A DNA stretch of 21,212 nucleotides, taken from the NCBI GenBank assembly GCA_031376995.1, contig JANMEO010000176.1, positions 1 to 21,212 of the forward strand. Direction: 5' to 3'. Under the pieces are notes generated by a model that had not been told where the DNA came from, did not search any database, and worked only from the letters and a program-made list of their open reading frames with translations. The position numbers and the translations under genes were made by a program. Every line of letters starts with the position of its first letter. Position 1 is the first letter of the stretch. The stretch is from CANHBY01 sp031376995. Lineage in GTDB: Bacteria; Pseudomonadota; Gammaproteobacteria; Burkholderiales; Burkholderiaceae_C. This document shows, one piece after another, positions 1 through 6,836 of this stretch.

Positions 1-1
1 T

Positions 2-223
2 ACCCACAAATATGTTGCGGTTTTGTTCCACTATTCTGTCAAGGCAAACACCTCGGCACCCCCACAACCCCCGGGTGCGGACACCGTTCGTCACCCGCGG
101 GGGGGGCGGGTGGTTAATGGGGTAGGTTCCGACCCGGATATCGTGGTCGCTTCAGCCAAGGCCTACTTGTCAGCGTTGAACAAGCTCCATAGCAAGATTG
201 AGCGTGTTGCTGCTCAGGGATAA
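2..223 (+). CDS. leuA: 2-isopropylmalate synthase, C-terminal fragment
   Basis: This is the 3' end of a gene that starts before the window. LeuA condenses acetyl-CoA with 2-oxoisovalerate, the first committed step of leucine synthesis. The last 45 residues (GRVVNGVGSDPDIVVASAKA, then YLSALNKLHSKIERVAAQG) match the end of the C-terminal leucine-binding regulatory domain of proteobacterial LeuA. The frame is open from base 2 to the TAA at 221-223. The stretch before it is odd: after a family-like LFHYSVKA the residues TSAPPQPPGADTVRHPR replace the usual TEG-DA-GEVTVR type sequence, and the DNA there is rich in C and G runs, including eight G at 99-106. Identity is secure from the tail; the quality of bases 45-110 is doubtful. 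Confidence 0.85.
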   Translation, partial: THKYVAVLFHYSVKANTSAPPQPPGADTVRHPRGGRVVNGVGSDPDIVVASAKAYLSALNKLHSKIERVAAQG

Positions 224-333
224 ACACTCTAGATTGTTTGGTTTTTCTAGAACTTAATCATGTAAGCTTCTGATCAGCATGCTTTTTTATTTGACCTACA
301 CTTAATCTAGCTTCTTTAATGAGGGAGGTCTGT

Positions 334-1353
334 GTGCGATCAGTGTCTAAAATTCTCGTTTTGGGGTTGGTATTAACGCTGTCTTGGATGGGCGGTGGGG
401 GTTCTGCGCTGGCCTCAGTAGGTTCCAAAGAGAAGCTGACACAAGGTTCTAAAGCCGCCAATCTGCCTAAAAGGTTGAAGGCTATTTCACGATCAAAACC
501 CTCCAGCACGCGCCATGCGAAAAAGCGTTTTCGCTCTGCACGAGCCGAATTATCATTCGGCCGTGCTTATGGGTTGCATAACGCCATTGACCAACTTTCT
601 TTAAAGTCCGGGGTCGCATTGGTTGTGGATCAAGATACTGATGAGGTTTTATTTAGCAAAAATTCGAAGGCAGTTTTGCCTATTGCATCTTTAACTAAAT
701 TGATGACGGCCATGGTGGTCATCGAGTCCCCGTTGTCTTTGGATGACATCTTAGTTATTTCCCAGGCTGATGTCGATACGGAGAAGGGGAGTCGCTCACG
801 CTTACGCGTTGGGACTCAGTTGACTCGAGGCGAGATGCTGCATTTGGCTTTGATGTCATCTGAAAATCGCGCGGCTCATGCATTAGGCCGCAGTTATCCA
901 GGTGGTTTGAGTCAGTTTGTTCAAGCAATGAACAAAAAGGCTCGAGATTTAGGAATGCAAAACAGTCGCTACGTTGAGCCCACTGGTTTATCAAGTCAAA
1001 ATCAGTCGAGTGCTCATGATTTGGCAATCTTGGTCAATGCTGCTTATCAGCACCAGATCATTCGCGACCTTTCAACATCCCCTTCTTATGCCGTCGATGT
1101 CGGGCAGCAGCAGCTTCAGTTTCGCAACACGAATGGCCTGATTTCCAAACCAGATTGGGAGATTGGTTTGCAAAAAACTGGCTACATTTCAGAGGCTGGC
1201 CGTTGTTTGGTCATGCAGGCTCGACTCGCTGGTCGTCAGTTGATCATGATTTTTCTGGATTCAGCCAGTAAGTACGCTCGGATTGGGGATGCCGAAAGGG
1301 TTCGGACGTGGGTTGAACTTAGTTACCCGAGCGCAGCGAGCGTTGTGAATTAA
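334..1353 (+). CDS. pbpG: D-alanyl-D-alanine endopeptidase (PBP7 type)
   Basis: A serine peptidase of the peptidase S11 / low-molecular-weight penicillin-binding family, expected to act on peptidoglycan cross-links in the periplasm. All three penicilloyl-transferase motifs are visible: SLTK with nucleophile Ser119, SEN at 176-178 and KTG at 281-283. The N terminus has a signal peptide (KILVLGLVLTLSWMG, then SALA as a likely cleavage region) followed by a basic linker to about residue 80. I chose GTG 334 because GGGAGG at 323-328 lies five bases before it; an ATG at 319 in the same frame has no ribosome site and would add five residues. Length (339) fits PbpG; the lack of a C-terminal amphipathic anchor fits PBP7 better than PBP5/6. 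It stands alone between leuA and convergent bamD. Confidence 0.9.
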   Translation: MRSVSKILVLGLVLTLSWMGGGGSALASVGSKEKLTQGSKAANLPKRLKAISRSKPSSTRHAKKRFRSARAELSFGRAYGLHNAIDQLSLKSGVALVVDQDTDEVLFSKNSKAVLPIASLTKLMTAMVVIESPLSLDDILVISQADVDTEKGSRSRLRVGTQLTRGEMLHLALMSSENRAAHALGRSYPGGLSQFVQAMNKKARDLGMQNSRYVEPTGLSSQNQSSAHDLAILVNAAYQHQIIRDLSTSPSYAVDVGQQQLQFRNTNGLISKPDWEIGLQKTGYISEAGRCLVMQARLAGRQLIMIFLDSASKYARIGDAERVRTWVELSYPSAASVVN

Positions 1354-1586
1354 GCCAGATTCGCAAGAGTTACTTCAAACTCTCTGCATCGTTTTAAAAA
1401 GCAGACCGTTAATTTTTAAAAAATTGGGTCGGTCAGACGATTATTAGGCTAGCAGCCTGAGGGTGAACAATTTAACCCATGACTTTGGATTCGTGTCAGG
1501 CCTGAGTTTGATGAGAGACCCGAGGCTGTTCGTAAAATCCTCGCTAGCCATATAATGGCCTCTTGTAGCGGTCCTCCGCATTGAAA

Positions 1587-1685
1587 ATGCTCATAATACC
1601 CATAATTATTGCTGTGATTTTGGCTTTGCAGCCTACTCTAGTAGATCATTTTATGGCTGATGAGGGTTTTACGAGTAGCCCTTAA
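1587..1685 (+). CDS. possible 32-residue hydrophobic small protein
   Basis: This is the only open frame with any support in the pbpG-bamD gap. It would give MLIIPIIIAVILALQPTLVD followed by HFMADEGFTSSP. The first 14 residues are strongly hydrophobic, like a membrane micro-protein or a bare signal sequence, with a short polar tail. A perfect TATAAT lies at 1551-1556, about 30 bases before the ATG, but the -35 region (around 1527-1534) is poor. No Shine-Dalgarno site precedes the ATG. The frame ends five bases before the bamD stop on the other strand, so it could equally be random AT-rich DNA. I recognise no family. Confidence 0.22.
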   Translation: MLIIPIIIAVILALQPTLVDHFMADEGFTSSP

Positions 1686-1689
1686 TAAA

Positions 1690-2601
1690 TTACCAAACTT
1701 TCCACCAAGATTTGTGTTCACTTAGAAATTTATTGTTTGTTAGATAGGCGCCTTCAGGAAAATTCTTTTTTAAAATTCGCTGGGTATCATCACGCAGTTC
1801 GTTAAGACCCAATTTGTCATAGCTGATGGCCATGATGGACAGGGCCTCTTCGGTTGACGGTGAGCCCTGAAATTCCTGTACGGCCTGTTGGGCACGGCTG
1901 GCTGCGGCGACAAAAGCGCCTCGCTTGAAATAATAACGTGCCACATGCACTTCGTAAGCCGCTAAAGAGTTGACGATATAGTGCATTCGAACCTGAGCGT
2001 CAGGGGCGTAGCGAGATTGGGGAAATTGCTCGACCAGTTGTTGAAAAGATAGGTATGAGTCGCGTGAGGCTTGTTGATCACGCTCAGCCAAGTCCTGGCC
2101 GATAAAATTACCTAAAATCCCAAGTTGGTCGTTAAAGTTGACGATGCCTTGCAAATAAAGCGCGTAGTCAAGTCCTGGGCTGGTTGGGTGTAGCTTGATA
2201 AAACGTTCCAGGATCGCCAGCGATTGAGCCTTTTCCCCAGTTTTATGCATTAAAAATGCGCGCTCTAGCTGTGCCTGCTGAGACAATAGGGTGCCCACGG
2301 CACGCCCCTCAAGCCTTTCATAAAGCCTGCTTGCGCGCTCATAGTTTCCTGCCGCAGCCTCTTCTTTGGCTTCCGCCGTCAGTTTTTCGGTAGTCCAGCT
2401 CGCAGTTTCATCAGTGGGTGCGCCGGCGCAGGCTGCCAGGGCGAAGGCCCATAATGTGATTAGCCAGTGTGTTTGAGAAAAGATAAGCTGAATCAGTGCT
2501 ACAAGTGCTTTACTTTTTAGCCAGAATTTTCCGTGAGCTCGCAAAGTGCAAGCTGTGTGGGTAATATGAGGACCTTCGTGGGCCAAAATCTCAGTGTTCA
2601 T
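1690..2601 (-). CDS. bamD: outer membrane protein assembly factor BamD
   Basis: BamD is the essential lipoprotein of the BAM complex that folds beta-barrel proteins into the outer membrane. The sequence shows a lipobox ending in LAAC (lipid-bearing Cys58 from this start) followed by TPR helices: NYERASRLYERLEG, then KAQSLAILERFIKLHPTSP, the DYALYLQGIVNFND element seen across BamD proteins, and YLSFQQLVEQFPQSRYAPDA. The end NNKFLSEHKSWWKVW is also BamD-like. I chose ATG 2601 because GAGG precedes it by about 8 bases; a TTG at 2631 would add ten residues. Either start leaves an unusually long leader (57 residues) before the lipid Cys, so a later TTG (CGAGCTCAC...) about 20 codons in is also possible. 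Divergent from rluD, as usual in Burkholderiales. Confidence 0.93.
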   Translation of the reverse strand: MNTEILAHEGPHITHTACTLRAHGKFWLKSKALVALIQLIFSQTHWLITLWAFALAACAGAPTDETASWTTEKLTAEAKEEAAAGNYERASRLYERLEGRAVGTLLSQQAQLERAFLMHKTGEKAQSLAILERFIKLHPTSPGLDYALYLQGIVNFNDQLGILGNFIGQDLAERDQQASRDSYLSFQQLVEQFPQSRYAPDAQVRMHYIVNSLAAYEVHVARYYFKRGAFVAAASRAQQAVQEFQGSPSTEEALSIMAISYDKLGLNELRDDTQRILKKNFPEGAYLTNNKFLSEHKSWWKVW

Positions 2602-2768
2602 CAGGGTTGCCTCGTGAATGAAAGCGGTCAACGGTCGTTTTTAGGTTTAATAGTTTGTGCGTTGTCCCTTTGTGCGTGGGCGCTAGCATAACTTGGGCAA
2701 AGTGGGGCAAGTTTGTCTTTTGTGATCTGGGCTGAATCGCCTGCCCCCAGGCTCACGCGAAAATCAAT
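2602..2768. promoter_or_regulatory. bamD-rluD divergent intergenic region
   Basis: These 167 bases must carry the promoters of both divergent genes, since neither has another gene upstream. I see an imperfect duplication, TTGGGCAAAG / TGGGGCAAG, at about 2693-2711. Read on the - strand it offers a loose -35/-10 pair ending in TATGCT. Nothing matches consensus well, so the exact promoter positions are not assigned. Confidence 0.3.
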
Positions 2769-3761
2769 ATGAATCATAACGATAAACAGCCGTCCTCAAA
2801 TGCCATGCCCGCCGAGAACGACGAGGTGGATGAAGTTGCTCTGGATGTGCGAAGCACGCACGTTGATCCCACTCGCCATGGTTTGCGTCTGGATCAATTT
2901 TTGGCTTTTTGGATGAATGATTTTTCTCGAAATCAACTGCAAGAATTGGTCATTTCTGGTCATGTTTGGGTGGGTGGGGTGACTCAAAAGACCCCATCAA
3001 AACGACTCAGTGCGCATCAGTCCGTATCGGTCGAATTGGTGGCCACAGCACAAAGTTTGGCTTTCAGGGCGGAGTGCATGCCGCTCGATATTGTTTTCGA
3101 AGATGCGCATTGTTTGGTGATCAACAAGGCCCCGGGTCTGGTTGTTCATCCTGCTGCTGGGCATTGGTCTGGTACTTTGCTCAATGGGCTTTTAGCCCAC
3201 CATAAGGGGGCGGCCAGCTTGCCGCGTGCTGGCATCGTTCATCGTCTTGACAAAGACACATCAGGATTGATGGTGGTGGGCAAGACATTAGAGAGCATGA
3301 CGGCTTTAAGTCGTGCAATCGCTGCCCGAGAAGTGCATCGTGAATATTTGGCTATTGCGCATGGGGCAATGCCCACAGCTCGCCTGGAGATTGATGCGTG
3401 TCTGGGTCGAGATTTACAGTCTCGTGTGCGCATGGCAGTGCGAGCCGGTGGCAAACTTGCACGCACTGATGTTGACCGCTTGGTTGTTTGTGACGGATAT
3501 TCTGGCGTTCGTTGCACGCTCCATTCTGGCAGGACTCACCAGATTCGAGTCCACATGTCACACAAGGGTCTCCCGTTGGTTGGCGATCACCTCTATGGTG
3601 GGAAGCCTGCCTTGGGTTTAAGTCGGCAGGCGCTGCATGCCACAGAGCTGTGCCTGGATCACCCGAGTTCTGGTCATCGCATGTGCTGGAGAGTGTTGCC
3701 ACCGCGTGACTTCGAGCAGGCTTGGCGAGAAATTGATCCCTTGGGCCAAGCATGGGTTTAA
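2769..3761 (+). CDS. rluD: 23S rRNA pseudouridine synthase RluD
   Basis: RluD converts uridines 1911, 1915 and 1917 (E. coli numbering) in helix 69 of 23S rRNA to pseudouridine, needed for normal ribosome assembly. Residues 38-95 form an S4 RNA-binding domain (GLRLDQFLAF...). The RluA-family catalytic motif HRLDKDTSGL has its active Asp at residue 161, and SGRTHQIRVHMSHKGLPLVG near residues 257-277 is the second conserved block. Length (330) is usual. The 30-residue acidic N-terminal extension varies between species. The gene starts at ATG 2769, divergent from bamD. In related genomes it is followed closely by pgeF (yfiH); here it is followed by 420 bases of non-coding DNA. Confidence 0.95.
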   Translation: MNHNDKQPSSNAMPAENDEVDEVALDVRSTHVDPTRHGLRLDQFLAFWMNDFSRNQLQELVISGHVWVGGVTQKTPSKRLSAHQSVSVELVATAQSLAFRAECMPLDIVFEDAHCLVINKAPGLVVHPAAGHWSGTLLNGLLAHHKGAASLPRAGIVHRLDKDTSGLMVVGKTLESMTALSRAIAAREVHREYLAIAHGAMPTARLEIDACLGRDLQSRVRMAVRAGGKLARTDVDRLVVCDGYSGVRCTLHSGRTHQIRVHMSHKGLPLVGDHLYGGKPALGLSRQALHATELCLDHPSSGHRMCWRVLPPRDFEQAWREIDPLGQAWV

Positions 3762-3787
3762 GACAAGTCACGAGTTGCAAATGATGG

Positions 3788-3835
3788 GCTTAAGCTTGGT
3801 TTAAGCTTGGCGGGTATTTTTAAAAAATGTACAAT
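3788..3835 (+). promoter_or_regulatory. sigma70-type promoter over a tandem 10-bp repeat
   Basis: TTGGCG (3807-3812) and TACAAT (3830-3835) are separated by exactly 17 bases, the best promoter match in the window. The 10-mer TTAAGCTTGG occurs twice, at 3790-3799 and 3801-3810, in the same orientation and 11 bases apart, about one helical turn. The second copy overlaps the -35 box, which looks like a regulator-binding site. GCTTAA (3788) and TTAAGC (3801) can also pair as a six-bp hairpin. Transcription would begin near 3842 and run toward scpB, about 340 bases downstream. Confidence 0.5.
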
Positions 3836-3855
3836 TCGTTCAAAGGGTTTAAATG

Positions 3856-3896
3856 TGTGACCCGACCTGCATGGTTAGCAGGTCGCTTCGGTCAGA
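3856..3896 (+). other. nested hairpin in the putative scpB leader or small RNA
   Basis: GACCTGC (3864-3870) pairs perfectly with GCAGGTC (3878-3884) around a seven-base loop. Outside it, GTGTGACC (3856-3863) pairs with GGTCAGAC (3890-3897) with one mismatch. It starts about 15 bases after the predicted transcription start of the promoter at 3807-3835. No U-run follows, so it does not look like an intrinsic terminator. It may be the 5' fold of a structured leader or of a small RNA. I could not match it to 6S RNA, tmRNA, SRP RNA or RNase P RNA by eye. Confidence 0.35.
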
Positions 3897-3897
3897 C

Positions 3898-4184
3898 AAA
3901 GTGCACGGCATCATCCCAGCCTTTAGCGCTACCGGGCGTTTTTGACAAAGACGCGTGCCAAGCCCAAGGGTCAGAGAGTGTGTAGGGCATGTGCCCCCTC
4001 TTCAAAGGTGTATCCCTCAAGGAAAATCGACCTTTTGCGCTACCCTTTCTTGAGATTGGGTCTGGATGGTTAGGCACTCCAGGCACGTCACGATCAACGG
4101 CTGCCTTCTAAGCTTTCTCCACCTCATTCTTGAGTTCGCTTATCCAGCGTAGCCGTTTTATTCGGTAGAGGAAAATTGAACTGC
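3898..4184. other. non-coding stretch before scpB with a duplicated 14-bp motif
   Basis: I see no convincing gene here. The motif CCTTTAGCGCTACC at 3920-3933 recurs as CCTTTTGCGCTACC at 4031-4044, 111 bases apart. CTCAAGGAAA (4017-4026) can pair with TTTCTTGAG (4047-4055) with one bulge, closing a stem around the second motif. On the - strand a 64-codon open frame (3892-4086, GTG start) encodes GSAKG at both motif copies in the same frame, but it has no family I recognise and no clear ribosome site. An AGAGGA at 4167-4172 is the likely scpB ribosome site. Confidence 0.4.
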
Positions 4185-4940
4185 ATGAACACCCAGGATG
4201 CGAAGATCGTCCTTGAAACTGCCCTTCTTTGTGCCCGCGAGCCGCTGCCCATTAAGGACATGCGGCGTCTGTTTTCTGACGATCTACAGGTTGATAGGTT
4301 GCGAAATTTGTTGGATGAGTTGGTGTCTGAATGGTCTGGCCGAGGCGTGGAGTTGGTTTCTCTATCCTCTGGCTGGCGCTTCCAAAGCCGTCCCCAGATG
4401 CAAGAGTACCTTGATCGACTTCAATCGGATAAGCCACCAAAGTACTCCCGAGCCGTGCTCGAAACTTTGGCTATCATTGCTTATCGTCAACCTGTGACAC
4501 GCGGTGATGTCGAAAGCATCCGGGGTGTGGCTGTCAGTAGCCAGATTCTCAGGCAGCTCGAAGACCGCGGTTGGGTCGAGAGCGTGGGGCATCGTGAGAC
4601 AGTTGGCCGTCCTGAACTTTTGGCGACAACCACGCAATTTTTGAATGATTTGGGGTTGAGTAACCTGTCGCAATTACCCCCACTAGTCGGCGCTGGCGCT
4701 GCAAACCCGTTGGCACCAGAGTTGTCATCTGATTGGGTAACAGGTGCGGCCGCTATGGCTGCTGCTCAAGAGACACCAGCCGCCTCAGCACCTGAACTGC
4801 ATCCATTGCGCAAACTTGACAACAACGCTGAAGCAACATCAATTCTTGATATCGAACATCCGAACTCTTTGGATGCCCTGGTTACCCTCGATCGCCCCAT
4901 TTGCGATGATCCTCTTGGCCCCCTGGAGCCTGACACATGA
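4185..4940 (+). CDS. scpB: segregation and condensation protein ScpB
   Basis: ScpB is the winged-helix (kite) subunit that binds ScpA and, with SMC, forms a chromosome-condensing complex. The first ~165 residues show the two winged-helix domains: AKIVLETALLCAREPLPIKD at the start, then the signature YSRAVLETLAIIAYRQPVTR and GDVESIRGV, followed by LEDRGWVESVGHRETVGRPE. The last ~80 residues are low-complexity Ala/Pro-rich and probably disordered. I chose ATG 4185 because MNTQDAK matches the usual start in related bacteria; a TTG at 4176 is closer to the AGAGGA site (three bases) and would add MNC. The stop overlaps the rluB start (ATGA at 4937-4940), so the two are translationally coupled. No scpA is in the window. 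Confidence 0.93.
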   Translation: MNTQDAKIVLETALLCAREPLPIKDMRRLFSDDLQVDRLRNLLDELVSEWSGRGVELVSLSSGWRFQSRPQMQEYLDRLQSDKPPKYSRAVLETLAIIAYRQPVTRGDVESIRGVAVSSQILRQLEDRGWVESVGHRETVGRPELLATTTQFLNDLGLSNLSQLPPLVGAGAANPLAPELSSDWVTGAAAMAAAQETPAASAPELHPLRKLDNNAEATSILDIEHPNSLDALVTLDRPICDDPLGPLEPDT

Positions 4941-6736
4941 ACTCTGAAGAGTCCCCAACTAATAACGACTTCCCACCTGCATCCGACATGACGTTGATGG
5001 ATGCTCCTGCTGCCTCTAAGCCGCGTCGATCTCGAACACGCAAAGTGGCTGAATCTGCCATGGACCAACTAGAGGTTGTCGAGGCAGCTCTGGTTTGCGA
5101 GCCACCGTTGACCCCGGACGCAAATTCCGCCCGAACGCGCAAGCGAAAAGTTTCAAACAAAGAAGTGCCATTGAATTTGCTCGAGTCCCCTGAGCTCCTC
5201 GCCCCCGCCCCCGCCCCCGCCCCCGCCCCCGCCCCCGCCCCCGCCTCTGCGTTGGCTGTTGAGCCCTTGTTAGAGGCCGTGGGGGTGGCCGTTGAAGCGG
5301 CTCAATCCCATGCCGCAGGCGCCTGCCAAGGCGAAGCCATCCAGCTTGAAGAAGACGATGACGATAGCCTCAAGCCCCCCCCTCGTCTTGAACTGCGCGA
5401 TGTTGGCGAGGTTTTTGCCCAGGTGATGTCAGGAGAATTTGACGGCGGAGAGCATGATGCTGCATTACCCCCCTTGCCGGCAAAGCGGGTGCTTTTGCCA
5501 GACCCAGATGCCCCTAAGCTTCACAAAGTTCTGGCTCAGGCGGGGATCGGCTCTCGCCGAGATATGGAGCAGAAAATTGCTGATGGCTTGGTCATCGTCA
5601 ATGGACAACTTGCGCACACCGGACAACGCATTTCGTTTGGTGATGAGATCAAAGTAGATGGCAAGCCCATTCGATTTCATATTGCTCCCCCTCCTCCACG
5701 CATCATTGCTTATCACAAACCAGCTGGTGAGGTGGTCACCAATGATGATCCACAGCATCGTCCTACGGTATTTAGGCGTCTTCCAAGGTTATCGAAAGGC
5801 AAATGGCAGTCAGTCGGGCGCTTGGACCTGAACACCGAGGGTTTGCTCTTGTTCACCAACTCAGGAGAACTCGCCAATCAGCTGATGCACCCCCGTTTTG
5901 GCGTAGAAAGAGAGTACGCAGTGCGTGTCTTGGGTGCTCTAGATGCTGAGGCTAAAGCCAAGTTGATCGCTGGTGTTGAAATTGATGGCCAATCTGCCTG
6001 CTTCAGAGCCGTGGCTGAAGGAGGCGGTGAGGGGGTCAATCGCTGGTACAAAGTGGTCATCACTGAGGGGCGCAATCGAGAGGTTCGTAAGCTGTTTGAG
6101 GCAGTCGGTTTGATTGTCAACCGCTTGATTCGTATCCGTTATGGCTCTGTGGTACTGCCCCGTGGCCTCAAGCGCGGAGTATGGGTTGATTTGGCTCAGG
6201 AGGACGTGCAAGTTATACGCCAGTTGGTGGGTGTTGGCTCTGGTGTTGAAGGCGGACGCAAGGGTCGTGATGGGCGTAATCGAAGAGGTAAACCTTTGCG
6301 AGCTCAAGAAGCTGCACCTCACAGTCGGCGCAGCGGACCAGAACGTTCCGTTGAGAGCGCCACCCAGGGCTCACGCTGGGTTGATGGTGAAGATGACTTT
6401 GATCCTAGGCAGATCCCCAATCCACTCGAACAGACCTTCGACAAGCGCTTTGTTCAAAACCCAAGGACGCCTGCGGGTGGGAGAGGGTTTCGCCATGGCG
6501 GTGGCGGTTTTGGTTCAGGTGGTAGCGCGCCTGCGCCAAGAAAACCTGGCGGTCCACGCGAACCGGACCCACTCCAAACATCGGTTGGCTTCATTGGCGC
6601 TGATGCATTTCACAGCAGGGGGCGTGGCGGTCGTGGTGGTGGCGGTGGTGGTGGTGGTGGTGGTGGTGGTGGTGGTGGTGGTGGTCGCTCTGGCGGTCAA
6701 CGTGGCGGCGGATTTGGTGGCAAACGGGGTCGCTGA
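4937..6736 (+). CDS. rluB: 23S rRNA pseudouridine synthase RluB, with long disordered ends
   Basis: RluB makes pseudouridine 2605 in 23S rRNA. The core lies at about residues 190-430: an S4 domain (LHKVLAQAGIGSRRDMEQKI) and the RsuA/RluB-family catalytic motif GRLDLNTEGLLLFTNSG with active Asp297, then REYAVRV and EGRNREVRKLFEAVG. At 599 residues it is about twice the E. coli protein. The excess is an N-terminal ~190 residues rich in Ala, Pro and acidic residues, with an alternating Ala-Pro run (89-103), and a C-terminal ~165 residues rich in Gly and Arg, ending in about 18 consecutive Gly and RGG-like motifs. Such tails are common in Burkholderiales RluB, though the pure repeats here are extreme. 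Coupled to scpB by a four-base overlap. Confidence 0.94.
   Translation: MNSEESPTNNDFPPASDMTLMDAPAASKPRRSRTRKVAESAMDQLEVVEAALVCEPPLTPDANSARTRKRKVSNKEVPLNLLESPELLAPAPAPAPAPAPAPASALAVEPLLEAVGVAVEAAQSHAAGACQGEAIQLEEDDDDSLKPPPRLELRDVGEVFAQVMSGEFDGGEHDAALPPLPAKRVLLPDPDAPKLHKVLAQAGIGSRRDMEQKIADGLVIVNGQLAHTGQRISFGDEIKVDGKPIRFHIAPPPPRIIAYHKPAGEVVTNDDPQHRPTVFRRLPRLSKGKWQSVGRLDLNTEGLLLFTNSGELANQLMHPRFGVEREYAVRVLGALDAEAKAKLIAGVEIDGQSACFRAVAEGGGEGVNRWYKVVITEGRNREVRKLFEAVGLIVNRLIRIRYGSVVLPRGLKRGVWVDLAQEDVQVIRQLVGVGSGVEGGRKGRDGRNRRGKPLRAQEAAPHSRRSGPERSVESATQGSRWVDGEDDFDPRQIPNPLEQTFDKRFVQNPRTPAGGRGFRHGGGGFGSGGSAPAPRKPGGPREPDPLQTSVGFIGADAFHSRGRGGRGGGGGGGGGGGGGGGGGRSGGQRGGGFGGKRGR
5201..5242 (+). repeat. (GCCCCC)7 hexanucleotide repeat in rluB
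   Basis: Seven perfect GCCCCC units encode alternating Ala-Pro in the disordered N-terminal part of RluB. Gain or loss of a unit would change length by two residues without a frameshift. The 15 bases GCCCCCGCCTCTGCG at its end recur near the 3' end of hflK (about 18976-18990), where they encode APASA. Confidence 0.95.
6644..6685 (+). repeat. (GGT)14 trinucleotide repeat in rluB
   Basis: Fourteen perfect GGT units encode the poly-Gly run near the C terminus of RluB. The tract is 42 bases, the same length as the GCCCCC tract in this gene. Slippage would change only the number of Gly residues. The antisense frame (poly-Thr) is an artefact of the repeat. Confidence 0.95.
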
Positions 6737-6773
6737 AGAGGCAAATCACTTTGGCCCATTGGCTCATTGGCCC

Positions 6774-6800
6774 TTGACGGCTCTTGTGGGCCCGTACAAT
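6774..6800 (+). promoter_or_regulatory. probable ndk promoter
   Basis: TTGACG (6774-6779) and TACAAT (6795-6800) are both close to sigma70 boxes, but the spacer is only 15 bases. Transcription would start near 6807, giving a ~30-base leader with GGAG before the ndk start. The region just upstream (6751-6773) has reiterated ATTGGC/TTGGCCC words of unknown meaning. Confidence 0.4.
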
Positions 6801-6836
6801 GCCAAATTTTCATACCAATAGATTCTGGAGAATAAA

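Noticed and set aside
291..320. TTGACC-18-TTTAAT before pbpG as its promoter.
   Set aside because: Transcription would start near 327, inside the ribosome site for GTG 334, so it is unlikely to serve that start.
3892..4086. A 64-codon - strand open frame with two GSAKG repeats.
   Set aside because: It starts with GTG without a clear ribosome site and matches no family I know; kept only as a note under the duplicated motif.
5201..6685. Repeats in rluB as a phase-variation switch.
   Set aside because: The units are 6 and 3 bases, so slippage cannot shift the frame; only length variation is expected.
6515..6700. A - strand poly-Thr frame.
   Set aside because: It is the antisense reading of the GGT repeat in rluB.
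6141..6821. A 226-codon + strand frame overlapping the end of rluB.
   Set aside because: It is a shadow of rluB in another frame; its poly-Val run comes from the GGT repeat.
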